A stretch of 64,000 nucleotides of DNA from CAIVAT01 sp964473485 (GTDB lineage Bacteria > Bacteroidota > Bacteroidia > Bacteroidales > FEN-979). A model generated the notes under the pieces. That model did not search any database. It was not told the DNA's origin and was given only the letters and a program-made list of their open reading frames with translations. Shown here one piece after another: positions 52,750 to 61,270 of the stretch (positions are counted from its first letter, which is position 1; each line of letters begins with the position of its first letter). A program made the position numbers and the translations under genes. The stretch spans positions 62,001 through 126,000 of the forward strand of contig CAYYPH010000006.1 in the NCBI GenBank assembly GCA_964473485.1, read 5' to 3'.

Positions 52750-53937
52750 CTATTTCCTGTAGATGGCGTACAAAGCTGTGGTATAATTATGATAGGTGTT
52801 CTTTCCGCCTAAACGGGCAAACTCTCCGAAACCATACATGCCCAGCCACGGCGGACACTCTCCGTCGACAAGGAACGGGAACTGCATCCGGTTCACCAGT
52901 TCTTCCTTCAATATCCTGTTGAAGAGGAACCTACCGCGCGCGAGGCAGTCGGCATGGAACATGGCCACCAGTTGGTGTCCCTTCATCCGCTCCGCCATCA
53001 CGTTCACCATCCGGTCCATCTCTTTGAAAATCAAGTCTTCATCGCGGGTTGTCAGCCACAGCCTGGTGCCCTCTTTCACCGAGGTTGCATAAAGAATAGT
53101 ATCGTCAACATGGCGGGTTACCACCCTCAGAATGTGTTTGTTCCCATATTCCAGCGCCAGGTTGGCCGGTAACTCTTCGGCCAGGGCGCCAATGGGGATA
53201 GAATCGCCGCAGGTGGCCGAAGCAGGCAGCCCGAGACGGTTGAGAAATTCAGGCCAGGCAGGTTTACCGTCGAGTTCCATGATGCGGTATCCGTCGGCTT
53301 TGGTGACCGTCATGGGCTCACCGATGGCCACAAAGCCGTGGGTTGCCTGCGTGTCGACCGCCAGGGTGGGATCCGAAAAACCAACCATGTAGACGCCGTG
53401 TTCGTAAACCCGGTCGTCGACCACCTGGTAGCTGATCACTCCCCGCATGTTATCGGACGAAGTAGCCCCGAAGATCGTCACTTCAGGCCCGAACACCGAT
53501 TCGATGGCCGCAATACAGAGGTCATTGTCGATATCAATCCCTGAAGCCAGGAAATAGATCATGTTGATGCCGCCATTCCTGCTTTTCATGTCGCGGGCAA
53601 TGGCTTCACATTTTTCGAATGAATTGTAGCCATAGATCCCATCGGAAAAGCCAACCGAAAACTCCTTGCCGCGTACCGCCATGAGGGCAATATCCTTCAT
53701 CGACTCACTCACCCCTTCCTTCCCCACGATGCCGCAGCAGGAGGCCCCCACCACCCTGGCGCCGGGAGCCAGTTGCCTTACCTGGTCGGCCAGTTCCTGG
53801 AAATTATGTCCGATCGATGCATTGATAACCACCAGGTCGCAGTTCGAAACATCCTGACCCAGTGCCGATTCCATGCATTCCGTGATGCCCCTCCGTGCAT
53901 TGACGGTCCGGGTACTTGCTGAGAAAAATTCTAACAT
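52750..53937 (-). CDS. FIST domain sensory protein
   Basis: A 395-residue protein made only of FIST_N and FIST_C domains. NCDLVVINASIGHNFQELADQV and VVGASCCGIVGKEGVSES in the first half, and MVGFSDPTLAVDTQATHGF plus FHADCLARGRFLF in the second half, are characteristic. FIST domains are thought to bind small molecules, possibly amino acids, next to signalling modules. It heads a leftward operon with two kinases that lack a periplasmic sensor, so it is probably their cytosolic input. The region upstream (53938-54007) has a near-match -7 box but no exact one. Confidence 0.92.
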   Translation of the reverse strand: MLEFFSASTRTVNARRGITECMESALGQDVSNCDLVVINASIGHNFQELADQVRQLAPGARVVGASCCGIVGKEGVSESMKDIALMAVRGKEFSVGFSDGIYGYNSFEKCEAIARDMKSRNGGINMIYFLASGIDIDNDLCIAAIESVFGPEVTIFGATSSDNMRGVISYQVVDDRVYEHGVYMVGFSDPTLAVDTQATHGFVAIGEPMTVTKADGYRIMELDGKPAWPEFLNRLGLPASATCGDSIPIGALAEELPANLALEYGNKHILRVVTRHVDDTILYATSVKEGTRLWLTTRDEDLIFKEMDRMVNVMAERMKGHQLVAMFHADCLARGRFLFNRILKEELVNRMQFPFLVDGECPPWLGMYGFGEFARLGGKNTYHNYTTALYAIYRK

Positions 53938-54007
53938 ATCCTTGATTTGTTTTATTTAACAAAATAAATATGTTTTTTTTGATTTTGAGAATATTTCCGA
54001 AATAATT

Positions 54008-54775
54008 TTATCCATCCAGTGTAAAAACCCCCGTTTCCTCAAATCTGGAGGCAACCGCGATTTTTGTTCCGTTGGCATGGTGCGTAAAGAGGTCATGCAC
54101 CAGCCGGGGATGGTTGTTCTCGGCCGAAAGGTGCGAAAGAAGCAACAGTTGCAGGGATGGCGACCCATGACCCAGAAGCAGTTCGAGGGCCTGACGGTTT
54201 GAAAGATGTCCCACTTCGCTCCTGATGCGGCGTTTCAGGTACAAAGGGTAAGGCCCCCGGTCGAGCATCCCTTCGTCGTAATTCGACTCCAGGAAGAGGG
54301 CGTCACACTTTGTCACCTGTTCCGTGAGCCGGTCGCATGCCGAACCAATATCGGTGTAAACCCCTACCGTCTTTCCGCCCGCGTGCACCGTGAAACTGTG
54401 CGGATCGGCCGCATCATGTCGTTTGGCGAAAGGGAAAACCATCAGGTCGCCGGCCTTTGTCATTTCACCGTCAGTGAAATGGTGCAACAGGTCCAGATCA
54501 AAACTCAGACGGCTGTACCAATACGTTCTCTCCGAGATAAAAACCGGTATCCGGTACTTACGCGACAGCACCTCGGCACCGCGGGTATGGTCGGTATGCT
54601 CGTGCGAAATGAAGATGGCCCTGACGGTCCGCAACGACAATCCCAGCCGGGCCATACGCCGTTCGGTTTCGCGGCACGAGATACCGGCGTCGATGAGTAC
54701 GGCATCATCACCGTTCCCGACATAATAACAGTTACCGTTGCTTCCGGAATTGATCGAGGCAAGAGAGACAGGCAT
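54008..54775 (-). CDS. MBL-fold metallohydrolase, YycJ-like
   Basis: A 255-residue metallo-beta-lactamase-fold hydrolase. The metal motif is HEHTDH (58-63), preceded by INSGSNGNCYYVG and LIDAGISC, and the later ligands lie in YTDIGSAC and the LLSHLS region. This pattern matches the YycJ/WalJ group, which includes exonuclease-like enzymes tied to cell wall and DNA repair. The start at 54775 gives the usual N-terminus; a further in-frame ATG at 54802 adds nine residues not seen in the family as I recall it. It is divergent from the methyltransferase gene. Confidence 0.92.
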   Translation of the reverse strand: MPVSLASINSGSNGNCYYVGNGDDAVLIDAGISCRETERRMARLGLSLRTVRAIFISHEHTDHTRGAEVLSRKYRIPVFISERTYWYSRLSFDLDLLHHFTDGEMTKAGDLMVFPFAKRHDAADPHSFTVHAGGKTVGVYTDIGSACDRLTEQVTKCDALFLESNYDEGMLDRGPYPLYLKRRIRSEVGHLSNRQALELLLGHGSPSLQLLLLSHLSAENNHPRLVHDLFTHHANGTKIAVASRFEETGVFTLDG

Positions 54776-54831
54776 GGTGCAAAGAAAAGGAATAAATTCC
54801 ATTCCGGTCCGGCCCCGTTATTCAACTAAAC

Positions 54832-54863
54832 TTGTATTTAAAAAAAATTATACACTATCTTTG
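54832..54863 (+). promoter_or_regulatory. Promoter TTG-N21-TATCTTTG
   Basis: TATCTTTG at 54856-54863 matches the consensus and a TTG lies 21 bases upstream. The ATG of the methyltransferase follows 11 bases after the box, so the leader would be very short. Confidence 0.65.
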
Positions 54864-54874
54864 GAAAAAACAAC

Positions 54875-55576
54875 ATGAGCGAATTCTGGTATAAGGACCC
54901 TGCTGATTTCAACCGGATTGAAAAAGAGGTCCGCAAGCTGATCCTGCATCCGGTGATGGCCGGGATCATCAAAGACAACAATTACCGCGAGGTGCTCGAT
55001 TACGGCTGCGGTGACGGAACACTCGAATTGCTTTTGCCGAGAGAGACAAAACTATCGCTGTACGATGTCAACAGGGAATCCCTGCAACTGGCCACCGAGA
55101 ACCTCAGGGAATGGGACCACGAGGTGTATTATGATCCGGGCGAGATCAAACACCACCGGTACGACTGTGTCGTATTCAGCCTGGTGCTGATGACCCTGGG
55201 CGACCGCGGTGAGATCAGCCGATGCCTTCAGGATTTTCAAAGGTATCTCAGGCCCGGCGGAGAACTGATCGTGGCCGTGTCACACCCGTGTTTCCGCGAA
55301 AAGGATTTCAGCACCTTCTCGACCGAATTCGGCAAAACAAAGCCGTTTCTTTACCACCGTGAGGGAGAACGGTTTGAGGTTACTATACGCAATGAAAAAA
55401 CCGGCCAGACCGCCGTTTTTCATGATTTCCACTGGACCCTTTCCACCACGGTCAACCTGATGATTGAGGCGGGGTTTACGATCGCCGGAATGCTTGAACT
55501 GATGGACCAGGGGTATGAGGAGGAGTATTACAACCAGGGGTTTCCGCCGTTTCTGGTGGTGAGGGGGAGGAAATAA
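54875..55576 (+). CDS. Class I SAM-dependent methyltransferase
   Basis: A 233-residue methyltransferase. VLDYGCGDGTLELL (from residue 40) is motif I, LSLYDVN is the acidic loop that binds the ribose, and RYLRPGGELIVAVSHP is motif III. The substrate is unknown. The C-terminal part (FHDFHWTLSTTVNLMIEAGF) resembles small-molecule methyltransferases of the UbiE type. It has its own promoter and is followed at once by a composite repeat; the last bases of the gene (stop TAA at 55574-55576) run into it. Confidence 0.9.
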   Translation: MSEFWYKDPADFNRIEKEVRKLILHPVMAGIIKDNNYREVLDYGCGDGTLELLLPRETKLSLYDVNRESLQLATENLREWDHEVYYDPGEIKHHRYDCVVFSLVLMTLGDRGEISRCLQDFQRYLRPGGELIVAVSHPCFREKDFSTFSTEFGKTKPFLYHREGERFEVTIRNEKTGQTAVFHDFHWTLSTTVNLMIEAGFTIAGMLELMDQGYEEEYYNQGFPPFLVVRGRK

Positions 55577-55717
55577 GTGATTGAGTGATTGAGTGAATGA
55601 GTGAATATTTTTTTTAATTGATTGATTGACTGTTTTTCCCTATTCGCTAATCGCTAATCACTAATCACTGATTTTGACTTTTGACATTTGAATTTTGAAT
55701 TTTGAATTTTGAATTCC
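55575..55717. repeat. Composite intergenic repeat, full architecture on minus strand
   Basis: On the minus strand it reads ATTCAAA units, ATGTCAAAAGTC, GATTAGT/GATTAGC/GAATAGG units, GGGAAAAA linker, CAGTCAATCAAT units, then ATTCACTC/AATCACTC units. Order, linker and orientation agree with the copies at 13.5, 33.9 and 42.8 kb. Confidence 0.93.
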
Positions 55718-55784
55718 AACGTTTCTCTTCTTCTACCATCCATTGTAAACAATACATTGATTGTCTAACCAAATCCTTGATAAC

Positions 55785-57614
55785 ATGAAAAGAACGTTAC
55801 TCTCCTTTCTGATGGTTGCCCTGGTGCTGCCGGGGTTTTCGCAGGGCAGACATTTTACCGACGTGATGCAGCGGGGTACGCCGCAACTCAGCGTTCAGGC
55901 GATGACGCCCGATGCTGTCCCGGTCAGTTTCACACCGCCGGTCATCGGGGCGAAGAGCACCAATGTCATTGCCATCGGTAACACCTGGTTCGACACACAG
56001 ACGAACTCCGGGAACCTGATGACCCGGCTTTACGAACACCCCGACGGGACCATCGCCGCCACCTGGATGCTGATGGGCCAGGGCGGATCGCCCGATCGCG
56101 GCACTGCCTACTGTTACTACGACGGCACCTCCTGGAGCACGCCGGAGCCACATCTTGGCAGCGATCCGCGGAACGGCTTTCCCTGTTACGCTCCCTGGGG
56201 ACCGGACGGGGAGATCGTGGCCCATTACCAGTACATCGCCAACCAGGGCCCCATCAAACTCCTCCGCCGACCCAACAAGGGCAGCGGCCCCTGGCAGGAG
56301 ATCGTGCTGCCTCCCCCCGACGGCAATTACTCTATCGTATGGCATTCGATGATCACCAGCGGGCCCAACCACGAGTACGTCCACCTGCTGGCGCTGGTTT
56401 ACGATGATCCCTACCAGGGCCAGGATGATGCATTGCTATACTACCGATCGCCCGACGGTGGCGACACCTGGGACATCAACGGGGTGATCATCGAAGGACT
56501 GGGTTCCGCCTATTTCAAGACCATCGCTTCACTCACATACGGCTGGGCCCAGCCGGTCGGCAACACCATCGCTTTCACCTATGGTTTCAATTATTTCGAC
56601 GGGCTTGTCTTCAAATCCAACGACAACGGCACCACCTGGCAAAAGTTTGTGGTTTACCAGGCCCCCTACACTCCTTTCAACCTCCCGGATGTAACGCCGG
56701 TTTATGGCGCAGGCGACGGCACATCGGCCATAACCCTCGATTCGCAGGGAAAAGCCCATGTGGTTTTCAGCAGGATGAACTGGTTTCACGATGTGGTGAC
56801 CACCCCGCCCGGCGGTTGGTACTATTACCCCACCAGCACCGAAGGACTGATCTACTGGAATGAAACCATGCCTCCCCTAGACTCGACCATCGTTTCCTCA
56901 TTCACGCTCGATTCGCTCGAAGCACGCGGGCACCTGGTTGGCTGGGTGATCCCCGACACCACCATCACCATGCCCTCCGACCAGCCAAACTACGGATTAG
57001 GACTTACCTCCATGCCGCAACTTGGCATCGACAACAGCGACAACCTCTACGTCACCTGGGCGGCGCTTTCGCCCCGACACTTCAGCGGTACCTACTATTA
57101 CCGGCACCTTTACTGTAATGCCTCCAACAACGGCGGCGCCACCTGGACCGGTATCAAGCCGATCACCGACGACATCCTTTTTATCTTCTCAGAATGTGTT
57201 TACCCGGCGCTTTCACCCATTGTCGACGACAAGATCCACGTGCTTTTCCAGGAGGATTTTACGCCCGGAACAGGCTCGGGTGAAGAGAATTTTATCGACT
57301 ACATGAGCATCCCCAAGGATATCTTTGTCGGGATGAAGGAAAACTCCAGGAACCCGGACTTCACGGTATCGCAGGTTTTCCCGAACCCCGCAGGCGGATC
57401 GGCACGGATCACGATCACCCTTGAAAAACCTGCCACAGCGGGTATCGCCCTTTCTGATCTCACCGGTAACACAATCCGCACCATGACACCCAGGGTCCTG
57501 CCGGTTGGCCCGTCAACAGTAACGCTCGACATCAATGGTTTCGCACCGGGAGTGTACCTCTGCACCATTACGGTGGAGGGAAAAAGCGTGACCAGGAAAG
57601 TGGCCGTGTTGTAG
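55785..57614 (+). CDS. Exported BNR/sialidase-fold protein with T9SS type A sorting domain
   Basis: A 609-residue exported protein. From the ATG at 55785 the signal segment MKRTLLSFLMVALVLPG ends near FSQG. The body has BNR-like Asp-box patterns (SPDGGDTWDI, SNDNGTTWQKF, NNGGATWTG), consistent with a six-bladed propeller as in sialidases, but no sialidase arginine triad can be confirmed by eye. The C-terminal 75 residues (SQVFPNPAGGSARITI to TRKVAVL) form a type A sorting domain. An in-frame ATG at 55761 lies just after the repeat and would add eight polar residues before the signal. Confidence 0.85.
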   Translation: MKRTLLSFLMVALVLPGFSQGRHFTDVMQRGTPQLSVQAMTPDAVPVSFTPPVIGAKSTNVIAIGNTWFDTQTNSGNLMTRLYEHPDGTIAATWMLMGQGGSPDRGTAYCYYDGTSWSTPEPHLGSDPRNGFPCYAPWGPDGEIVAHYQYIANQGPIKLLRRPNKGSGPWQEIVLPPPDGNYSIVWHSMITSGPNHEYVHLLALVYDDPYQGQDDALLYYRSPDGGDTWDINGVIIEGLGSAYFKTIASLTYGWAQPVGNTIAFTYGFNYFDGLVFKSNDNGTTWQKFVVYQAPYTPFNLPDVTPVYGAGDGTSAITLDSQGKAHVVFSRMNWFHDVVTTPPGGWYYYPTSTEGLIYWNETMPPLDSTIVSSFTLDSLEARGHLVGWVIPDTTITMPSDQPNYGLGLTSMPQLGIDNSDNLYVTWAALSPRHFSGTYYYRHLYCNASNNGGATWTGIKPITDDILFIFSECVYPALSPIVDDKIHVLFQEDFTPGTGSGEENFIDYMSIPKDIFVGMKENSRNPDFTVSQVFPNPAGGSARITITLEKPATAGIALSDLTGNTIRTMTPRVLPVGPSTVTLDINGFAPGVYLCTITVEGKSVTRKVAVL

Positions 57615-57644
57615 GCAAAGCAGATGCGGGGGCTGAGGGTTGCT

Positions 57645-57716
57645 GATTTAACGGGTGAGCGGGTGAACTGGTGAGCGGGTGAGCGGGTGGGCGGGTGAAC
57701 TGGTGAGCTGGTTCGG
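57645..57716. repeat. Eight-base tandem GGTGAGCG/GGTGAACT
   Basis: About eight units of the form SGGTGARC follow the T9SS gene. The same 8-base module occurs within the block at 34.1 kb. The rest of the 57615-57907 gap holds the promoter at 57780 and a 90-base leader. Confidence 0.85.
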
Positions 57717-57779
57717 ATAATCCGCAGGTCTTGGGCCATAACATGTTTTAAGAGATTTTCAAAATTTTCCTTCGGGAAG

Positions 57780-57811
57780 TTTGTGCACTGGCCACATTCT
57801 AACTACCTTTG
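57780..57811 (+). promoter_or_regulatory. Promoter TTTG-N20-TACCTTTG
   Basis: TTTG at 57780-57783 and TACCTTTG at 57804-57811 with a 20-base spacer. The transcript would start near 57818, leaving about 90 bases of leader before the kinase gene. Confidence 0.8.
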
Positions 57812-57907
57812 AGGCCTGGCACAAAACCTGGAACGAACATGGCATGGTCCGGTCAGGAGAAATGTGTTCCACCGCATTAAAAGTCATTTCCATTGAGTTG
57901 ACAACTT

Positions 57908-60028
57908 ATGATTGCCACAAGCGTTTATCCAAGAATACTATGGCTTCTCACCCTTACAGGGGTATTTTTCCTGACATTGGCCATTGTCCTTGTTATGGTC
58001 TTCAGGAACCAGGAGAAGATGATCATACGCTCCTCGCACGAACAGCTTTCGAATGAGGTCAGTTCGATCATTAAACTGAAAACCACGAACCTTAACCAGA
58101 TAGTCTATGACTATACCTATTGGAATGATTTTGTGGATGCCGTAAAACAAAACGACATGTACTGGTATGAAAATAATATCTCGACCATCCTTAAATCATA
58201 CCGCCTCGACTTTGCCTGTGTTTACGACACCGGCGGGCGGCTGCTCCATGTGGCCGCGAATGACACGGCAGGTCAGTATGATCTGATTACCGGTGATGTG
58301 ATTAAAATCGTCCTGGAAAAACGTTTTTTCAACTATTTCGTGCCCAGGCCAGGGGGCATCATGCAAATCAGCGCAGCCACCCTGCACGATGAGTCTGACC
58401 CTTCACATGTCAAAACACCGCCAAAGGCTCTTCTGTTTGTTGGGAAAAGCTGGAACAGCGCCGTTCAGGCCGAATTAAAATCTCTTACAGGAACAACCAT
58501 CATGGTGCGTTCTCAGGCAGAAAACACGATCATCCATAAAAACAACGCCATTGTTATAAGCACCGAATTGCCCGGTTGGAACGGAGATCCGGCTGCGGTT
58601 GTTGATTTTATCCGTCCCTCACCGCTTCTGGATATCAGTCACCGGTTGACGCTTACGGTCGTGCTGGTCCTCTTCTTCTCTTTCCTGGCCATGTTGTTGG
58701 TATATCTTTTCACAATGAAGCGGTGGATCATGAATCCGCTCAGGGTGATCGCCTCCGTACTCGGCTCAGGCGACCCTGAAGATACCCGTAAGCTGGAAAA
58801 GTCGCATCGCGAGTTCAGCCAGATCGGTCAGTTATTGAAGGACTTTATCAGGCAGAAACAGGAGTTGCATGAAGCGCGCGAACAGGCGGAGGAGAGCGAC
58901 CGGCTGAAATCAGCCTTTTTGGCCAATATGAGCCACGAAATCAGGACGCCGATGAATGGCATACTGGGTTTTGCCGACCTTCTTTCGGATCCGGACCTGT
59001 CGCATAACGAAAGGCAGAAATACATCGGGATCATCCAGAAAAGCGGCAAACGTCTCCTCAGCCTGATCCACGATATCGTGGATATTGCGAAAATCGAGGC
59101 CGGGCAGATGACCGTTACCCTGTCGGAGAGCAACATCAACGACAAGGTCGAGTATGTCTACCAGTTCTTCCTGCCTGAGGCTGAACAACATAAACTAGCC
59201 CTGATCCCCAGGAAAACGCTGTCGGACCGCGACGCCACCATTGTCACCGACGCCGACAAGGTCCTCGCCATCCTGATCAACCTGGTCAAGAACGCCCTTA
59301 AGTTCACCCACAATGGCTCGATCACATTCGGATACCGCAGAGAAGGAAAGGAACTGATATTCTTTGTGAAGGACACCGGGGTAGGGATCAAACCCGGGCA
59401 GCAGGAACTCATCTTCGAAAGGTTCAGGCAGGGTGAAAAATTGTTATCAAAGCCTTACGAGGGAACCGGGCTTGGATTGTCGATCTCGAGGGCCTACGCA
59501 GAGATGCTGGGCGGCAGGTTATGGGTTGAAAGTGAAGAGGGAAAAGGCTCGAGTTTCTTCTTCGCCATTCCCTATGAAACAGTTGACACCTATGTGCAGC
59601 CCGCCGAAAAGCACCACCCGCCGGTCACCGGGGTTGGCGGTCTGCCGAAGCTGAAGATCCTGCTGGTTGAGGACGATTTCGTCTCCATCGCGCTGATTCG
59701 GAACATTACGGGCGAAACCTGCAGGGAACTCCTGGTGGCTGAAACAGGGGCAGAAGCCGTTGAGATATGCCGGCTGCATCCCGATATCGACCTGGTATTG
59801 ATGGATGTGCGGTTGCCCGGAATGACCGGGCTGGAGGCTACCCGCCAGATCAGGACCTTTAACCAAAAGGTTGTGATCATCGCACAAACCGCCTATGCCC
59901 TGATGGGCGACAGGGAAAAAGCACTGGAAGCCGGCTGCAACGACTACCTCACGAAACCCATTCTGATGGAAGATTTCTGGGCCATGGTCACCCGGCACTT
60001 CCCCGGGGCTGCTACATCCGCAGGCTGA
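57908..60028 (+). CDS. CHASE4 hybrid histidine kinase (CHASE4-HisKA-HATPase-REC)
   Basis: A 706-residue membrane sensor. Helix one is at about 9-31. The extracytoplasmic part up to about 245 contains the CHASE4 signature IVYDYTYWNDFVDAV. Helix two is at about 248-272, and a HAMP-like region follows. The kinase has His343 in NMSHEIRTPMNG, the ATPase motifs VKDTGVGIK and GTGLGLSISRAYAEMLGG, and a receiver with Asp633 in LVLMDVRLPGMTG. There is no DNA-binding output, so phosphate must move to another protein. The kinase core closely resembles the REC-kinase at 48514, suggesting duplication. Confidence 0.94.
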   Translation: MIATSVYPRILWLLTLTGVFFLTLAIVLVMVFRNQEKMIIRSSHEQLSNEVSSIIKLKTTNLNQIVYDYTYWNDFVDAVKQNDMYWYENNISTILKSYRLDFACVYDTGGRLLHVAANDTAGQYDLITGDVIKIVLEKRFFNYFVPRPGGIMQISAATLHDESDPSHVKTPPKALLFVGKSWNSAVQAELKSLTGTTIMVRSQAENTIIHKNNAIVISTELPGWNGDPAAVVDFIRPSPLLDISHRLTLTVVLVLFFSFLAMLLVYLFTMKRWIMNPLRVIASVLGSGDPEDTRKLEKSHREFSQIGQLLKDFIRQKQELHEAREQAEESDRLKSAFLANMSHEIRTPMNGILGFADLLSDPDLSHNERQKYIGIIQKSGKRLLSLIHDIVDIAKIEAGQMTVTLSESNINDKVEYVYQFFLPEAEQHKLALIPRKTLSDRDATIVTDADKVLAILINLVKNALKFTHNGSITFGYRREGKELIFFVKDTGVGIKPGQQELIFERFRQGEKLLSKPYEGTGLGLSISRAYAEMLGGRLWVESEEGKGSSFFFAIPYETVDTYVQPAEKHHPPVTGVGGLPKLKILLVEDDFVSIALIRNITGETCRELLVAETGAEAVEICRLHPDIDLVLMDVRLPGMTGLEATRQIRTFNQKVVIIAQTAYALMGDREKALEAGCNDYLTKPILMEDFWAMVTRHFPGAATSAG

Positions 60029-60094
60029 GTTGCCCGGGTTCATCACCGGTGACCTGCCGTGCAGGCACCTGGCGAAAGTTCTCGTTACATTCCG

Positions 60095-60102
60095 TAACTT
60101 TG
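60095..60102 (+). promoter_or_regulatory. -7 box TAACTTTG of the BMP lipoprotein gene
   Basis: Exact TAnnTTTG match 17 bases before the ATG. No TTTG -33 box at the usual distance. Confidence 0.55.
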
Positions 60103-60118
60103 CAAAAAGCTCCAAAGA

Positions 60119-61156
60119 ATGAACTTCCGCATAGTTACACTCCTGCTGCTGCCGGCACTCCTCCTGCTTTTCACTGCCTGTAAAAAAGATGAACCCTTGC
60201 CCGGTGAAGGTATGCGCGTAGTCATGCTGGCATATGGGTCCACCTTCGACGACCACGCCTTCCTGCAGAGTTGCAAATCGGGGCTCGAACAAGCCAGGAA
60301 GGACCTGGGCATAGCCGCCGCCTACGACATCGACACAACCACCGACCAATACATCCCGCGGCTCGAAAAATACGCCGATGAAGGTTATCAAATGATTATC
60401 GCGGTTGGCTATATGTGGGACGAAGCGATCGGAGCCACTGCGAAAAAATATCCCGGAACACGCTTTGTAATGGTCGATGCAGCATTGTCGCAACCCCTCG
60501 ACAACACCCTCAGCGTTTTGTTCGATGTTGATGAAGTGACCTTCCCGCTCGGCTTCCTTGCAGCATGGTGGGCCGATGCCCACGATCCCGGCGATCCTGC
60601 TACCGGTTACGTTAGCGCCGTCGACATCCCGCAGATAAGGCAATTCAGCGTGCCCTTCATGAAGGGCGCCGGACGTTTTAACCAACAGTACGGCCGTCAG
60701 GTAACCGTTCATGGTGTATATGCCGGTAGCTTCATCGACCAGGCAAAGGGAGCATACTTGTCCGACAGTCTTTTCGGCATTGGCGCCGACGTAATGTTCG
60801 GCGTAGGCGGATTGACCGGCAACGGGGCGCTTTACAAAGCCAGGGAACTTGGCAAACAGGCGATCGGCGTCGACGTTGACCAGTACCATTCAATGCCTGA
60901 TGTGGCAGGTGCTTTGTTGTCGTCGGCCATGAAAAACCTCGACCGGGCTATCTATGCCGTCGTAAAAACGCATATCGACAGAACCTTCAACGGCGGGGGC
61001 ACCTATACCGGCAACCTGGCCAACCAGGGGGTGCAGATGGCGCCTTACCACGATTACGAGGCCCTGATCCCCGACAGTGTGAAGACCGCCATCGCCGCGA
61101 TCAGGGAAGGTATCATCAACGGAAGCATTCATACCGGGTGGCCGGAAAAGAAGTGA
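60119..61156 (+). CDS. BMP-family substrate-binding lipoprotein
   Basis: A 345-residue lipoprotein of the basic membrane protein (BMP/PnrA/Med) family; members bind nucleosides for ABC import. The signal ends in LLFTAC with lipidated Cys21. Family blocks include STFDDHAFLQSCKSGLEQA near the N-terminus, YPGTRFVMVDAAL, VTFPLGFLAAWWA, DVMFGVGGLTGNGALYKAREL and AIGVDVDQY. No transporter genes follow in the visible part, so it may act as a sensor-type binding protein or work with a transporter elsewhere. The downstream gene starts 114 bases later with its own weak box. Confidence 0.92.
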   Translation: MNFRIVTLLLLPALLLLFTACKKDEPLPGEGMRVVMLAYGSTFDDHAFLQSCKSGLEQARKDLGIAAAYDIDTTTDQYIPRLEKYADEGYQMIIAVGYMWDEAIGATAKKYPGTRFVMVDAALSQPLDNTLSVLFDVDEVTFPLGFLAAWWADAHDPGDPATGYVSAVDIPQIRQFSVPFMKGAGRFNQQYGRQVTVHGVYAGSFIDQAKGAYLSDSLFGIGADVMFGVGGLTGNGALYKARELGKQAIGVDVDQYHSMPDVAGALLSSAMKNLDRAIYAVVKTHIDRTFNGGGTYTGNLANQGVQMAPYHDYEALIPDSVKTAIAAIREGIINGSIHTGWPEKK

Positions 61157-61270
61157 TAGCCAATTTAACCGGCACCGGGTCGCAACTTATTTTCATTCCT
61201 TACTTTTTTCTTCAAATCTCCTTATCTTCGAAGAGAAATTCTGACATTATTGCCAGAGAACCTTTGCGAC

